A DNA stretch of 28,139 bases from a virus. A program made the translations under genes and the position numbers. Below the pieces are notes generated by a model that made no database searches, was not told where the DNA came from, and saw nothing but the letters and a program-made list of their open reading frames with translations. The first letter of the stretch is position 1, and every line of letters starts with the position of its first letter. Of this stretch, positions 1 through 7,437 are shown in pieces. The stretch spans positions 1 through 28,139 of the IMG/VR virus record IMGVR_UViG_3300022827_000030. The stretch is one strand, 5' to 3'.

Positions 1-2272
1 CACAACTTCTGTAACAATCTGTAACAGCATTAACATTAACTTTTACAAATATTGCAGGATCTTTACCGCCAAGATTACTTGATCCAGCTAACCACTGTGA
101 GTCATATACTTCAATAGAGTTATCAGTTGTAAAAGGATCAAACCAACTTGCTCCCCATCCAGCACAACCAATAGCTTCTAATTCCCATACATCATAATTA
201 CCTGGACCAATTAAAAACTCTTTACCTATTAATCCTGAAGGTCTACTTATAGAACATATTTCTATTGTTTCCCCAGGTTTTATAGTTCCTTTTGCACTTT
301 TACCATTTATAGGACTTACGTATTCATATATACCATCTTCTTCATTAGCACTTGCAGGTAATGTTAATAACCAAGGTTCTGATATATCACTCCATGCGTT
401 ATTGTTTGCTAATATAAATGGATCTGTTTCTAAATCATTATATGGATAATTAGCGTAATAAAAATCTTCTTCATCTCTTGTATATTTATTTACGTTTCTA
501 AGTATACCTTTTGCAACAATAGATTTATTAGTACCTCTATCCCCTCTTACAATTTTGTATCCAATAATATCATCTTTTTGATTTTCTGTTAATTCAGAAT
601 TTTGTACTAAAGAATCAATCTCGTCATTGTTTATTTTAACACCTATTGGAAAAACAGCATCATTTTGCATCTGAAGTTCACTGATATTAATTAAATCATT
701 ACTGTAAAAGATTTTACCATTTTCAATAATAGGACTAACTAATACATCTGGAAATTTATGATGTCTTATTTTTTGTCCAGACAGTTCACCCCACAAATCA
801 GTGTTACATGGATACTCTTCTGTAGACTCCCAATAACTAAATTCTCCATATTGATATGATCCTTTATAGTTTGAACTTTGTGTAGATGAGTTATATTCTG
901 GAGTAAATCCTGTAACTGTACCTGTATTATAAACTTTCCACCAAGCTTTATATCCTACATTATTTATGTAATAATCAGCTTCTCCAATAAAATCATTATT
1001 TGTATCAGGAACATCAGGAAAATCTTCAGTGAATCTTTTTACTCTACCTGGAATATGAAAACCATCAGTTTGTTTTCCATTCTTAAGAAGAAATACAATT
1101 TCAAAAGCATACACCTCATCACGCATGTATCCACGAAGATTTGTAGCATTTAACTCATCTGCATAATTTTCATTTGCTGGTATTTTATAAGTTTCCCAAG
1201 ATATATTTATTTCACTAGCAATAGATTGATAGTTAATTCTATCAACAGATGTCAAATTATCCCATACAAGAACATCTTGTACAGCTGTAACATCTTGAGC
1301 TATATCATAATATGGAAACTTTTCAAATATGTCTAACATAGATAACCGTATAACAGTTTCATCTGCACCAGTGTATGTTATTTCTTTTGTTGCGTCTTCA
1401 ATATTATATGTACCAATTAATTCAACTGATGCAATGTTATTAATGGTTTTTATTACAGCTATGTTAAAATATTGAAACTGACCTGTTAAATCGAGATCTA
1501 AAACATTTATAACAATAGATTTTCCAACATTGTAATTAGTGTTTATTGATGTTATAAACTGATCAGCAATGGGTGTAGGATTGGTTATAGAATAATAAGA
1601 AGTTAATTCATTACCTACAGCATCTGAATATTGTACTCCAAATTGATAAGTGCCCGCAATTAAATTACCTACACTATCTATTTTACTAATTTTTAATCTA
1701 GGAATACTAAAATTTGGTTGAATTTTAAGTTGATTACAATCTAACTCATTGCCATAAACAGGATCACAACCAGGAGTACCTCCGGTTAACTTATATGGAA
1801 TATTTTCAATATCTAAATATCTTCTAGAATTAACTCCATCCGTCCAATATATTTCTGTTGTACAATTTGTAATTCTATGCACAACTTTAGGAATAGGATT
1901 TTTAATGCTAAAGTTTAAGCATTTAGCATTTATAAGAGTGCGATATTGACAATCACCATTCTCCATATATCCTATTTCACTTTCTCCTGTTACAGGGTTT
2001 GCTAAAAATAATATGTTTTTTGATTTTTCTGGAATAAAATGTTCCCCAATAAGTTTATAGCCTACAGGAAAAACCAAGCAAAATTCATTACCTGGTTCAT
2101 TTTGATAGTTTGTAGAAGCAGAATCAAAATTTTCAATAGCTGCATTTAAAGCATAAGTTAACCTACCAGGTCCAACCTGGCTAATTGAAGTATCTAAACT
2201 TAACCCTGCTGTAGCAGTAGCCATTTCTAAACGAATATCACTTTGCTCTTTAATCTTTTCCTCTTTAGCCAT
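1..2272 (-). CDS. Muzzle / tail-stabilisation-type protein, 3' end outside window (partial)
   Basis: An open frame of 757 codons starts at ATG 2272 (MAKEEKIKEQSDIRLEMATA) and stays open to base 1, so the C-terminus is missing. I translated it by hand and saw no stop. The N-terminal part has the pattern I associate with crAss-like muzzle proteins, the P22 gp10-like 'tail stabilisation' group: a stretch around residues 45-100 with NEPGNEF, FPVGYKLIGEHF and LFLANPVTGE, followed by long beta-rich sequence without membrane segments. In phiCrAss001 the muzzle closes the tail tip and is one of the longest tail genes, which fits the length and the position directly downstream of the ring genes. The start lies 5 bases after the stop of the 317-aa gene, so the two are probably co-transcribed. 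Assignment rests on pattern and synteny, not on an alignment. Confidence 0.7.
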   Translation of the reverse strand, partial: MAKEEKIKEQSDIRLEMATATAGLSLDTSISQVGPGRLTYALNAAIENFDSASTNYQNEPGNEFCLVFPVGYKLIGEHFIPEKSKNILFLANPVTGESEIGYMENGDCQYRTLINAKCLNFSIKNPIPKVVHRITNCTTEIYWTDGVNSRRYLDIENIPYKLTGGTPGCDPVYGNELDCNQLKIQPNFSIPRLKISKIDSVGNLIAGTYQFGVQYSDAVGNELTSYYSITNPTPIADQFITSINTNYNVGKSIVINVLDLDLTGQFQYFNIAVIKTINNIASVELIGTYNIEDATKEITYTGADETVIRLSMLDIFEKFPYYDIAQDVTAVQDVLVWDNLTSVDRINYQSIASEINISWETYKIPANENYADELNATNLRGYMRDEVYAFEIVFLLKNGKQTDGFHIPGRVKRFTEDFPDVPDTNNDFIGEADYYINNVGYKAWWKVYNTGTVTGFTPEYNSSTQSSNYKGSYQYGEFSYWESTEEYPCNTDLWGELSGQKIRHHKFPDVLVSPIIENGKIFYSNDLINISELQMQNDAVFPIGVKINNDEIDSLVQNSELTENQKDDIIGYKIVRGDRGTNKSIVAKGILRNVNKYTRDEEDFYYANYPYNDLETDPFILANNNAWSDISEPWLLTLPASANEEDGIYEYVSPINGKSAKGTIKPGETIEICSISRPSGLIGKEFLIGPGNYDVWELEAIGCAGWGASWFDPFTTDNSIEVYDSQWLAGSSNLGGKDPAIFVKVNVNAVTDCYRSC

Positions 2273-2277
2273 AGCTA

Positions 2278-3231
2278 TTAATTATTACGTCTTCTACTAT
2301 TTGGAAGTTGATACATATTAAATCTGTTAAGATCCTTTTTTATCCTTCTCTGCTTTTCCCAAGGAGTTTGCTTCTTAATCTCTATATCTGCCATTATAAA
2401 AGCTTCATCATGAAGTTGTTTATAATATGCTAATTTTTGCTGAAGTTGATTGAATGTTTCATCATTTGTTTGATTAGTTAAACTTTCAAACACTTTGAAT
2501 TTAATAAAAGCTTCAACAAATTCTGCAATTCTATAATTATCAGGTACTAATTGATTATCTTTTTCATCATATCCTACAGAATAAAACATTAAATGAACCA
2601 CTGCATTTCTAAAATTAGTTACAAATTTATTATCTCTAATATCAAATGAATCATAAGATGATGCCCCAGGAGTAAATTCTCGTAGTGGTGGTGCAAATTG
2701 ATTCCAGTCATTTCTATAAGTTACATCACAGTTTTGTCTAGCAGAAATATTCCCTGGTTTAAGTAAATAACTATGTCTATATGATCTATCTATAGATGTG
2801 TTTGTTTTATATACAGCTTGAACTAATTCAGGCATGCATGTACCATCACAATTAGGGTGTTGGCAATCCTTGTTATTACAAGGTGTACCTCCTATTGTTA
2901 AAGGTGATATCTGGATAGTTGTAGCATTAGCTGCTTGTGAGTAAAATGATGTTGCAGAAGGATAAGGGTTACCTTGAACTTCAGCACACATCCAAGCTTC
3001 TCTAACAGCATGAAAATTATCAGGAAGTCTTGCCTCAAAATCTTCTACATGTAAAACTTGTTCAGAAATAACATAAGTGGTCCTACCTAACTTTCTAAGA
3101 CATTTGTCCAAGTAAGTAGGAAATAGTAAATCATCTACTGCTCCTGTATCAAAGTAACTTTTTAGTTCTTCTTTTACCGTTGCATAGATCGGTTCTGGTG
3201 AGATAAAATTGTATTTATAGTAGTACGACAT
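2278..3231 (-). CDS. Ring / head-tail connector protein (P22 gp4-like candidate), 317 aa
   Basis: The N-terminus (residues 12-50, EPIYATVKEELKSYFDTGAV then LLFPTYLDKCLRKLG) is a helical pattern typical of phage head-completion and ring proteins. These stack under the portal and form the neck of podovirus-like crAss virions. Residues 118-132 hold four cysteines (C118, C123, C128, C132) and H125, which could bind a metal; this cluster is unusual in a connector. The C-terminal third is helical and ends in basic sequence (QRRIKKDLNRFN). It sits between a small basic protein and the muzzle gene with 3-5 base gaps, as expected for an ordered neck-assembly operon. Which ring it forms cannot be decided from sequence alone. 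Confidence 0.65.
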   Translation of the reverse strand: MSYYYKYNFISPEPIYATVKEELKSYFDTGAVDDLLFPTYLDKCLRKLGRTTYVISEQVLHVEDFEARLPDNFHAVREAWMCAEVQGNPYPSATSFYSQAANATTIQISPLTIGGTPCNNKDCQHPNCDGTCMPELVQAVYKTNTSIDRSYRHSYLLKPGNISARQNCDVTYRNDWNQFAPPLREFTPGASSYDSFDIRDNKFVTNFRNAVVHLMFYSVGYDEKDNQLVPDNYRIAEFVEAFIKFKVFESLTNQTNDETFNQLQQKLAYYKQLHDEAFIMADIEIKKQTPWEKQRRIKKDLNRFNMYQLPNSRRRNN

Positions 3232-3234
3232 AAT

Positions 3235-3714
3235 TTATTTTTTCCATTCATTATAGATGTGTTGGTACTTGTTGTCGGTTTTTATATAGTGTGATAGTAA
3301 TCTTGATGTTGTTCTAGATGGTTTAAAATACCATAAAGCAGAGTTTCTAAATCTAGCAGTATCTTTAAACCACATCCAACCAAAAAAATATCCTTCTGTA
3401 TGATAATTAAAATTATATATAACCTTACCTTTCTTTTTGGTTCTTTGCCAATCAATAGGAAGATTTATAAATTCTTTCCCATCTACACCTTTTGTTTTTC
3501 TTCTTTTTTTCTTATTTATAGAAAACTCTCCAAAACCACAAGGAAGTTTTTCCCTAAATCCTGTTTCTAATATATGATGTTTAAAACCATCATTGAACTC
3601 ATATAGAATATTCCTCCATTCATTAAAAGTTAAACTTATCAATGGGTGTTTCTTACAAAAGTCAGTGTAGTTAATTTTACTAGCACTTCTCCAATCAACA
3701 GCAACTCTAGCCAT
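3235..3714 (-). CDS. Conserved small basic protein of the tail module, 159 aa
   Basis: The protein is rich in Lys, Arg and aromatic residues and has no signal peptide or membrane segment. Residues 1-75 weakly recall an HU/IHF subunit: two helices (LTFNEWRNILYEFNDGFKHH), then a GFGEFSINKKKRRK stretch like the GFGxF strand and basic arm of HU. The C-terminal half (W/F-rich, FFGWMWFKDTARFRN) is not HU-like. It is flanked by ring-type genes with gaps of 3 and 11 bases, so it is expressed with the late tail module. It may be a virion DNA-binding or assembly protein; the HU resemblance is only by eye and may be misleading. Confidence 0.55.
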   Translation of the reverse strand: MARVAVDWRSASKINYTDFCKKHPLISLTFNEWRNILYEFNDGFKHHILETGFREKLPCGFGEFSINKKKRRKTKGVDGKEFINLPIDWQRTKKKGKVIYNFNYHTEGYFFGWMWFKDTARFRNSALWYFKPSRTTSRLLSHYIKTDNKYQHIYNEWKK

Positions 3715-3725
3715 TTACTATTTAT

Positions 3726-4451
3726 TTAGTTTGTTGGTTGAGCATTGAGAGCTTGACCATCTATTCCCTCATTACTCATATCAGTTTTGATATTAAAGTA
3801 TGTTGTTAATAGTTTTTGTGAAGTCATAGCTAATGCTTGCTGTTCTAGATATCCAGGTAATGAAAACTCTTTATCTAAAGGGTTTTTACAATAGTCATCT
3901 AAGTTAAAATTATTCCCACAATCACATTCAGGAAACATGATATCGTTACTTACATCTTCTTCAAAGAATGCAGTTAATCTAATTGATTTAAGTGAAGGAT
4001 TAGTTGCATATAAATATCCATTAGATATCCAGAAATAACTATCTTTTTTAACTATACGTAAATTTATTAAGTTTAAATATCTATTAATAGTTATTTCTTT
4101 TAACTTACTACCTTTACCACTCATAGCATTTATAGAATAAACACCTTGTATTACATATTGATAATTACCTTCTGATATTCTTGGAAGTTTAAACTTTGTT
4201 CTTGCTACTGTGTAAGGATCTGAATATTCACAACATTCTGAGATGGGTACTTCTTTCATTTCCAAACAAGGAATTGTTGTAAATAAAGTATCACTAGCCC
4301 AAAGTTTTCTTAAATTAGTTTCCCTCTTAATTAACATTAAAGAATTATTCTTTACTTCAGAAGCAATTACTCTATCAGTAATAAGTGCATCTGTTGATAG
4401 GATTCTGTGCATTCCTCGCACATCTGAAACTAATTTTCTTAATGTTGCCAT
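3726..4451 (-). CDS. Ring / tail-neck structural protein candidate, 241 aa
   Basis: The N-terminal helical part begins MATLRKLVSDVRGMHRI and is followed by mixed alpha/beta sequence (YQYVIQGVYSINA, FWISNGYLYATNP) and a C-terminal helix (LPGYLEQQALAMTSQKLLT). This general plan, with a helix-strand core and a closing helix, resembles the other ring-type proteins here, especially the 243-aa gene at 10879-11610. Cysteines at 73-74 and 176-188 (CDC, DYC) recall the Cys cluster of the 317-aa protein. It starts 2 bases after the stop of the metallophosphoesterase gene, so it is translated from the same message. I infer a neck protein from position; no catalytic motif is visible. Confidence 0.55.
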   Translation of the reverse strand: MATLRKLVSDVRGMHRILSTDALITDRVIASEVKNNSLMLIKRETNLRKLWASDTLFTTIPCLEMKEVPISECCEYSDPYTVARTKFKLPRISEGNYQYVIQGVYSINAMSGKGSKLKEITINRYLNLINLRIVKKDSYFWISNGYLYATNPSLKSIRLTAFFEEDVSNDIMFPECDCGNNFNLDDYCKNPLDKEFSLPGYLEQQALAMTSQKLLTTYFNIKTDMSNEGIDGQALNAQPTN

Positions 4452-4453
4452 AA

Positions 4454-5692
4454 TTATATTCTTTCTTCAAATTCAGCCACTTTGCCCACTTTAAAATCAT
4501 AGACTAAAGCTAATGCTGCTCGTACACTATGTACAAAATTGTTATCTCTATGCCATCTATCTGTTGCAGATAAGCTAGGCATTTGTTGTATTCTTACACC
4601 TTTTATTTCTTTAGCCATATAGTGATGTTTATCACCTGTGTGAACTTCTCTATATTTAGCTCTACCAAACATCTCACTATATAAAGGATGAGTTGCAAAT
4701 AATAAAGGCAATGATTCTATTTTACAATTACCATGATGATAACCAATAAATGTTTCACCAAGTAACACTCCTTTTATTAAACTATCATCTCTTTTAAAAG
4801 TAACATCACTATCTGCAGAGAAATATATATCTAATGCGTGTGCTAGATAAAAACCTTTTGTTCTATCATGGTTACCTGGTACTAATATTACCTCTACTTG
4901 ATTAGTATTTGCTTTTAACATTTTAATAGTGTCTATTAAAATAGCAAAACCAAGTTCGTATTCTGATGAATACTCCATTATAACATCTTGAGGTGTACCG
5001 TTTGTAGTTTGATTTTGATAGTTATCTGTATGAAAATAATCATTAGATATAGGTAATATAACTCTATTTATATCATAAATAGATCTTGTCTTATTAATTA
5101 AGTTCTGAGCAATAGTGAAAAATCTTACAGCTCTATTAATTGGATCATTATCTCCATTAACATCTTTCTTTGCTAAATGATAATCAGAAAGAGATAGTTC
5201 AATATCTACTAATTGTTTATCAGATCTTATTGGAGCATCTATTGGAATGTAATTTGATTTGTAATTTTTAAGGAAGTTGCTAAAGTCTTCAGCACTATAA
5301 TCCTTGGGTGTTTTTCTCTTTGAAAATACTGATGATGTAAAGTTTCCACTTGGAAGTAATTTAGACCAATAGTTTGTAATAGTATAAGTATTTAAATCTA
5401 TTTTATGTAATTCTGCTAACTCAACTTCATTCTTAGGTTCAAAATCTAAAGTTATTGTACTCTCAACTGTTCCTTTTTCTACATTAACTTTTGTTAAAGT
5501 GTCATAAGATTTAAAGTTTTTTGCAGATTTTAAAAATTCTTCACCTTCATCTTTATTCTTATTTTTTAATTCTTTGAGTAATGCTAATACTTCATTTTCA
5601 GTTATTTCTAACTTAGCAGCATAAAATGTTTTACTTTTTTTCCATGCTAAAAGTCCTTGTAATTTATCAAGTAATTCTTGGTTATACGACAT
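4454..5692 (-). CDS. Calcineurin-like metallophosphoesterase with N-terminal HTH-like region, 412 aa
   Basis: Residues 160-412 form a calcineurin-like phosphoesterase domain. The motifs are in the expected order: D170-x-H172 (LSDYHLA), N217-D218 (ISNDYFH), G273-N-H-D276 (VPGNHDR), H319-H320 (YHHGN) and a late TGDKHH at 352-357 in place of the usual GHxH. Such domains bind two metal ions and cut phosphomono- or diesters; DNA, RNA and nucleotide substrates are all known for phage members. Residues 1-45 (SKTFYAAKLEITENEVLALL) look like a helix-turn-helix, suggesting nucleic-acid targeting. No membrane or signal sequence. It is the first gene after the 5801-5834 terminator and heads the neck/tail group, so it is probably made late. 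An enzyme among neck genes is odd; packaging-end processing or host DNA degradation are possible roles, not shown. Confidence 0.85.
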   Translation of the reverse strand: MSYNQELLDKLQGLLAWKKSKTFYAAKLEITENEVLALLKELKNKNKDEGEEFLKSAKNFKSYDTLTKVNVEKGTVESTITLDFEPKNEVELAELHKIDLNTYTITNYWSKLLPSGNFTSSVFSKRKTPKDYSAEDFSNFLKNYKSNYIPIDAPIRSDKQLVDIELSLSDYHLAKKDVNGDNDPINRAVRFFTIAQNLINKTRSIYDINRVILPISNDYFHTDNYQNQTTNGTPQDVIMEYSSEYELGFAILIDTIKMLKANTNQVEVILVPGNHDRTKGFYLAHALDIYFSADSDVTFKRDDSLIKGVLLGETFIGYHHGNCKIESLPLLFATHPLYSEMFGRAKYREVHTGDKHHYMAKEIKGVRIQQMPSLSATDRWHRDNNFVHSVRAALALVYDFKVGKVAEFEERI

Positions 5693-5800
5693 TCGGTTTT
5701 TTATTTAGTTAAAAAATATGGTAAATATATAAAAATTATCTTTGATAATCCAAATAATTTTACTAAAGAAGGTTATTTTTTATAATTACTTTGATTATAA
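5693..5800. other. Intergenic gap, probably with the promoter for the neck/tail genes
   Basis: This gap lies between the metallophosphoesterase start and the terminator that ends the island. Because the upstream transcript should stop at 5801-5834, the downstream genes need readthrough or a new promoter here. I see no clean TAnnTTTG box. A 6-bp hairpin, ATTATC-TTT-GATAAT (5735-5749), is followed on the minus strand by a T-rich run, so a weak second terminator or attenuator is possible. Confidence 0.3.
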
Positions 5801-5834
5801 ATAAAAACTCCTAGAGCTATTAACACCCTAGGAG
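5801..5834 (-). terminator. Intrinsic terminator after the leftward island
   Basis: CTCCTAG (5808-5814) and CTAGGAG (5828-5834) form a perfect 7-bp stem with a 13-base loop. On the minus strand it is followed by TTTTTAT (5807-5801). It lies about 40 bases after the stop of the last adhesin-module gene. A second 7-bp inverted repeat, AAGTCTT (5835-5841) and AAGACTT (5858-5864), lies just before it and may strengthen the stop. Confidence 0.75.
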
Positions 5835-5874
5835 AAGTCTTATAAAACCAACAAAACAAGACTTTTTAAATTCA

Positions 5875-6111
5875 TTAATATTGTCCTGAACCTCCTGTAT
5901 ATATATCTAAATAATTGTTGCATTCCCCTATAGACATAACCCTTATTATAGTAGTTGAGTTAGGTATTTTATCTGTTGCATATCCATTGATTAAATCAAC
6001 CTTATCTACATTTATTTCAAAAGGTGCTGTGAATTGATTTATATCTGAATATAAATTAAAAAAGGGACCTGTGCTTTGTCCTAATGTATTTATTTGTATT
6101 CCTCCTGTCAT
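5875..6111 (-). CDS. Small tail/adhesin module protein, copy 3 of 3 (78 aa)
   Basis: I place the start at 6111, giving MTGGIQINTLG, because the frame upstream to 6147 overlaps the previous gene and does not look like the family. The start then follows the previous stop as TAACTATG, the same junction seen at 8945. The body carries the repeated pattern found in the next two genes: GPFFNLYSDINQFTAPFE, GYATDKIPNSTTIIRV and CNNYLDI. This roughly 70-residue unit is a beta-rich module that I have seen repeatedly in tail proteins of environmental Bacteroidota phages; its function is unknown to me. It is the last gene before a terminator. Confidence 0.65.
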   Translation of the reverse strand: MTGGIQINTLGQSTGPFFNLYSDINQFTAPFEINVDKVDLINGYATDKIPNSTTIIRVMSIGECNNYLDIYTGGSGQY

Positions 6112-6113
6112 AG

Positions 6114-6344
6114 TTATGTTATTATTGTATCTACATAATTTGAACAATTCCCACTATTCTGTATTCTTATAGTTGTAATTCCTATAGGTGCATTTACATA
6201 ATATCCAAATGCCCCCGTTAATGTTGCTATAGCTATACCTGTTGCTATAGGAGTTACATATCCATCAGTGTTTGAATATAAATCACAGGGACCTGAATCA
6301 ACTCCTGCAGATGTTAACTTTACTATTATTTGTGGTGCTGCCAT
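6114..6344 (-). CDS. Small tail/adhesin module protein, copy 2 of 3 (76 aa)
   Basis: The whole protein is one module: MAAPQIIVKLTSAGVDSGPC, DLYSNTDGY, IRIQNSGNCSNYVDTIIT. It aligns by eye with the gene before it (residues 1-71 of the 255-aa protein) and the gene after it at DLYS(D/N), the central GY/GYY and the final G-x-C-x-N-Y-x-D. No signal peptide. It has a 20-base gap to the upstream gene and 2 bases to the downstream gene. It probably arose by tandem duplication and is probably a virion surface or fibre component. Confidence 0.65.
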   Translation of the reverse strand: MAAPQIIVKLTSAGVDSGPCDLYSNTDGYVTPIATGIAIATLTGAFGYYVNAPIGITTIRIQNSGNCSNYVDTIIT

Positions 6345-6364
6345 ATTTTATTTATTATAATTAA

Positions 6365-7132
6365 TTAAGGTACATAACATATTGATGTTTGGTTTATTAC
6401 ATATCCAGTAGAATTTACTCCTACACCAAACCCACTTAAATTACTTAGTTCAATATGATATTTTATTAAATTTTGAGCAGTGCTTGTTCCCACCATATAA
6501 TTTTGATAAAATGCATCATTCCAAATTCTATCACCTATAGTTATTACATTTACATTTTGTTGTTCTACAAAACAAAAAGTATCAAGTGTTGAATTACAAT
6601 ATCCACTTGCTATAGCACTAGACGATCTAATACTATTATCAAGGGGTATAGTGGTAGTGGTAGTGGTAGTTGTTGTTGGTGGTGAATAAAAAACAGCACT
6701 AGGTCCATTTAATTGACATAGTAGTGCAGCTGTTGTTGTGGTTGTAGTTGTTGGTGCTTGAGTTGTTGTTGTGGTTGTAGTTGTTGGTGTAGCTGTTGTT
6801 GTTGTAGTAGTAGTACTACTTGTACTAGTAGTAGTACTAGTAGTAGTACTTGTACTTGTACTTGTACTTGTACTAGTAGTAGTACTTGTACTAGATGTAG
6901 TAGTAGTTGTTGTTTGTGATAATATTATATCCATGTAATTAACACATTGTCCTGTAGCTTGAACTCTTACAATAGTTGCATAGTCTGGGCATGCTGAAGT
7001 TGTATAACCAGCAATTAAAGCTGCTTTAGAAACTCCAGTTTCAAAGGCAATACTATAACTATCAATATCTGAGTATAAATCAAATAATGAAACGTCAGTT
7101 CCTGCAGAAGATAATGTTAGTATTACTGTCAT
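6365..7132 (-). CDS. Thr-rich modular tail/adhesin protein with module copy 1 of 3 (255 aa)
   Basis: Three parts are visible. Residues 1-71 are the same module as in the two downstream genes (FDLYSDIDSY, IVRVQATGQCVNYMDI). Residues 74-134 are almost only Thr and Ser, and residues 153-161 are nine threonines. Residues 165-255 are a separate beta-rich domain ending GYVINQTSICYVP, with GDRIWNDAF in the middle; C179 and C187 could pair. Thr/Ser tracts of this kind act as extended, possibly O-glycosylated, linkers in fibre and adhesin proteins. The tract is encoded by a triplet-repeat DNA stretch that could change length by slippage. The gene starts 3 bases after the stop of the 96-aa gene. Receptor contact is inferred from structure and context. 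Confidence 0.7.
   Translation of the reverse strand: MTVILTLSSAGTDVSLFDLYSDIDSYSIAFETGVSKAALIAGYTTSACPDYATIVRVQATGQCVNYMDIILSQTTTTTTSSTSTTTSTSTSTSTSTTTSTTTSTSSTTTTTTTATPTTTTTTTTQAPTTTTTTTAALLCQLNGPSAVFYSPPTTTTTTTTTIPLDNSIRSSSAIASGYCNSTLDTFCFVEQQNVNVITIGDRIWNDAFYQNYMVGTSTAQNLIKYHIELSNLSGFGVGVNSTGYVINQTSICYVP
6650..6913 (-). repeat. Triplet-repeat tract coding for poly-Thr/Ser
   Basis: The minus strand carries long runs of ACA, ACT and AGT codons. On the plus strand there are repeated TACTTG hexamers around 6847-6873. The two Thr blocks map to 6731-6913 and 6650-6676, separated by unique sequence. Near-identical units in tandem make replication slippage and uneven recombination likely, so allele length may vary between relatives. 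Confidence 0.75.
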
Positions 7133-7135
7133 GAT

Positions 7136-7426
7136 TTATGGACAACATGTATTATTAATAATTGTTATTTGAGAATTTATATCAATAATTTGTAAAGTGA
7201 TTGCATTAATAGCATTGGTGTTTATTCTTTGCTGTGATAATAACAAACTTAAAACTTCATCTATTTTTGACAATGTTACATTTAATGAATCACATGGTTT
7301 TACTCCGGAAGCAGGTAAAATTGGTCCATTATAAATAATAGTACTTGAGAGACAACCTTCTGTTGCTCCACAAGGAGATGATGTAGTGCTATTACAACCG
7401 CACGAATTTTGAGGTAAATATGTCAT
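7136..7426 (-). CDS. Small cysteine-rich tail-fibre-type protein (96 aa)
   Basis: The N-terminus is Cys/Ser/Thr-rich (NSCGCNSTTSSPCGATEGC). Residues 30-58 read IIYNGPILPASGVKPCDSLN followed by VTLSKIDEV. This matches the start of the downstream-listed 375-aa collar protein (YTGVDAPVLGIKNGDSLSYV), a small module that pairs a YxG strand with a (C/G)DSL helix. The C-terminal part (RINTNAINAITLQIIDINSQ) is a short heptad-like helix that could trimerise, and the protein ends in CCP. It lies between the collar protein and the Thr-rich protein with gaps of 11 and 3 bases. A chaperone or a short fibre subunit are the likeliest roles. Confidence 0.6.
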   Translation of the reverse strand: MTYLPQNSCGCNSTTSSPCGATEGCLSSTIIYNGPILPASGVKPCDSLNVTLSKIDEVLSLLLSQQRINTNAINAITLQIIDINSQITIINNTCCP

Positions 7427-7437
7427 TTTATTAAAGT

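Noticed and set aside
5835-5864. Rightward terminator (AAGTCTT/AAGACTT with T run)
   Set aside because: No rightward gene lies upstream. It is treated as part of the leftward terminator region.
6731-6913. CRISPR array or intergenic tandem repeat
   Set aside because: The repeats are in frame within a protein gene and encode Thr/Ser; there are no spacers.
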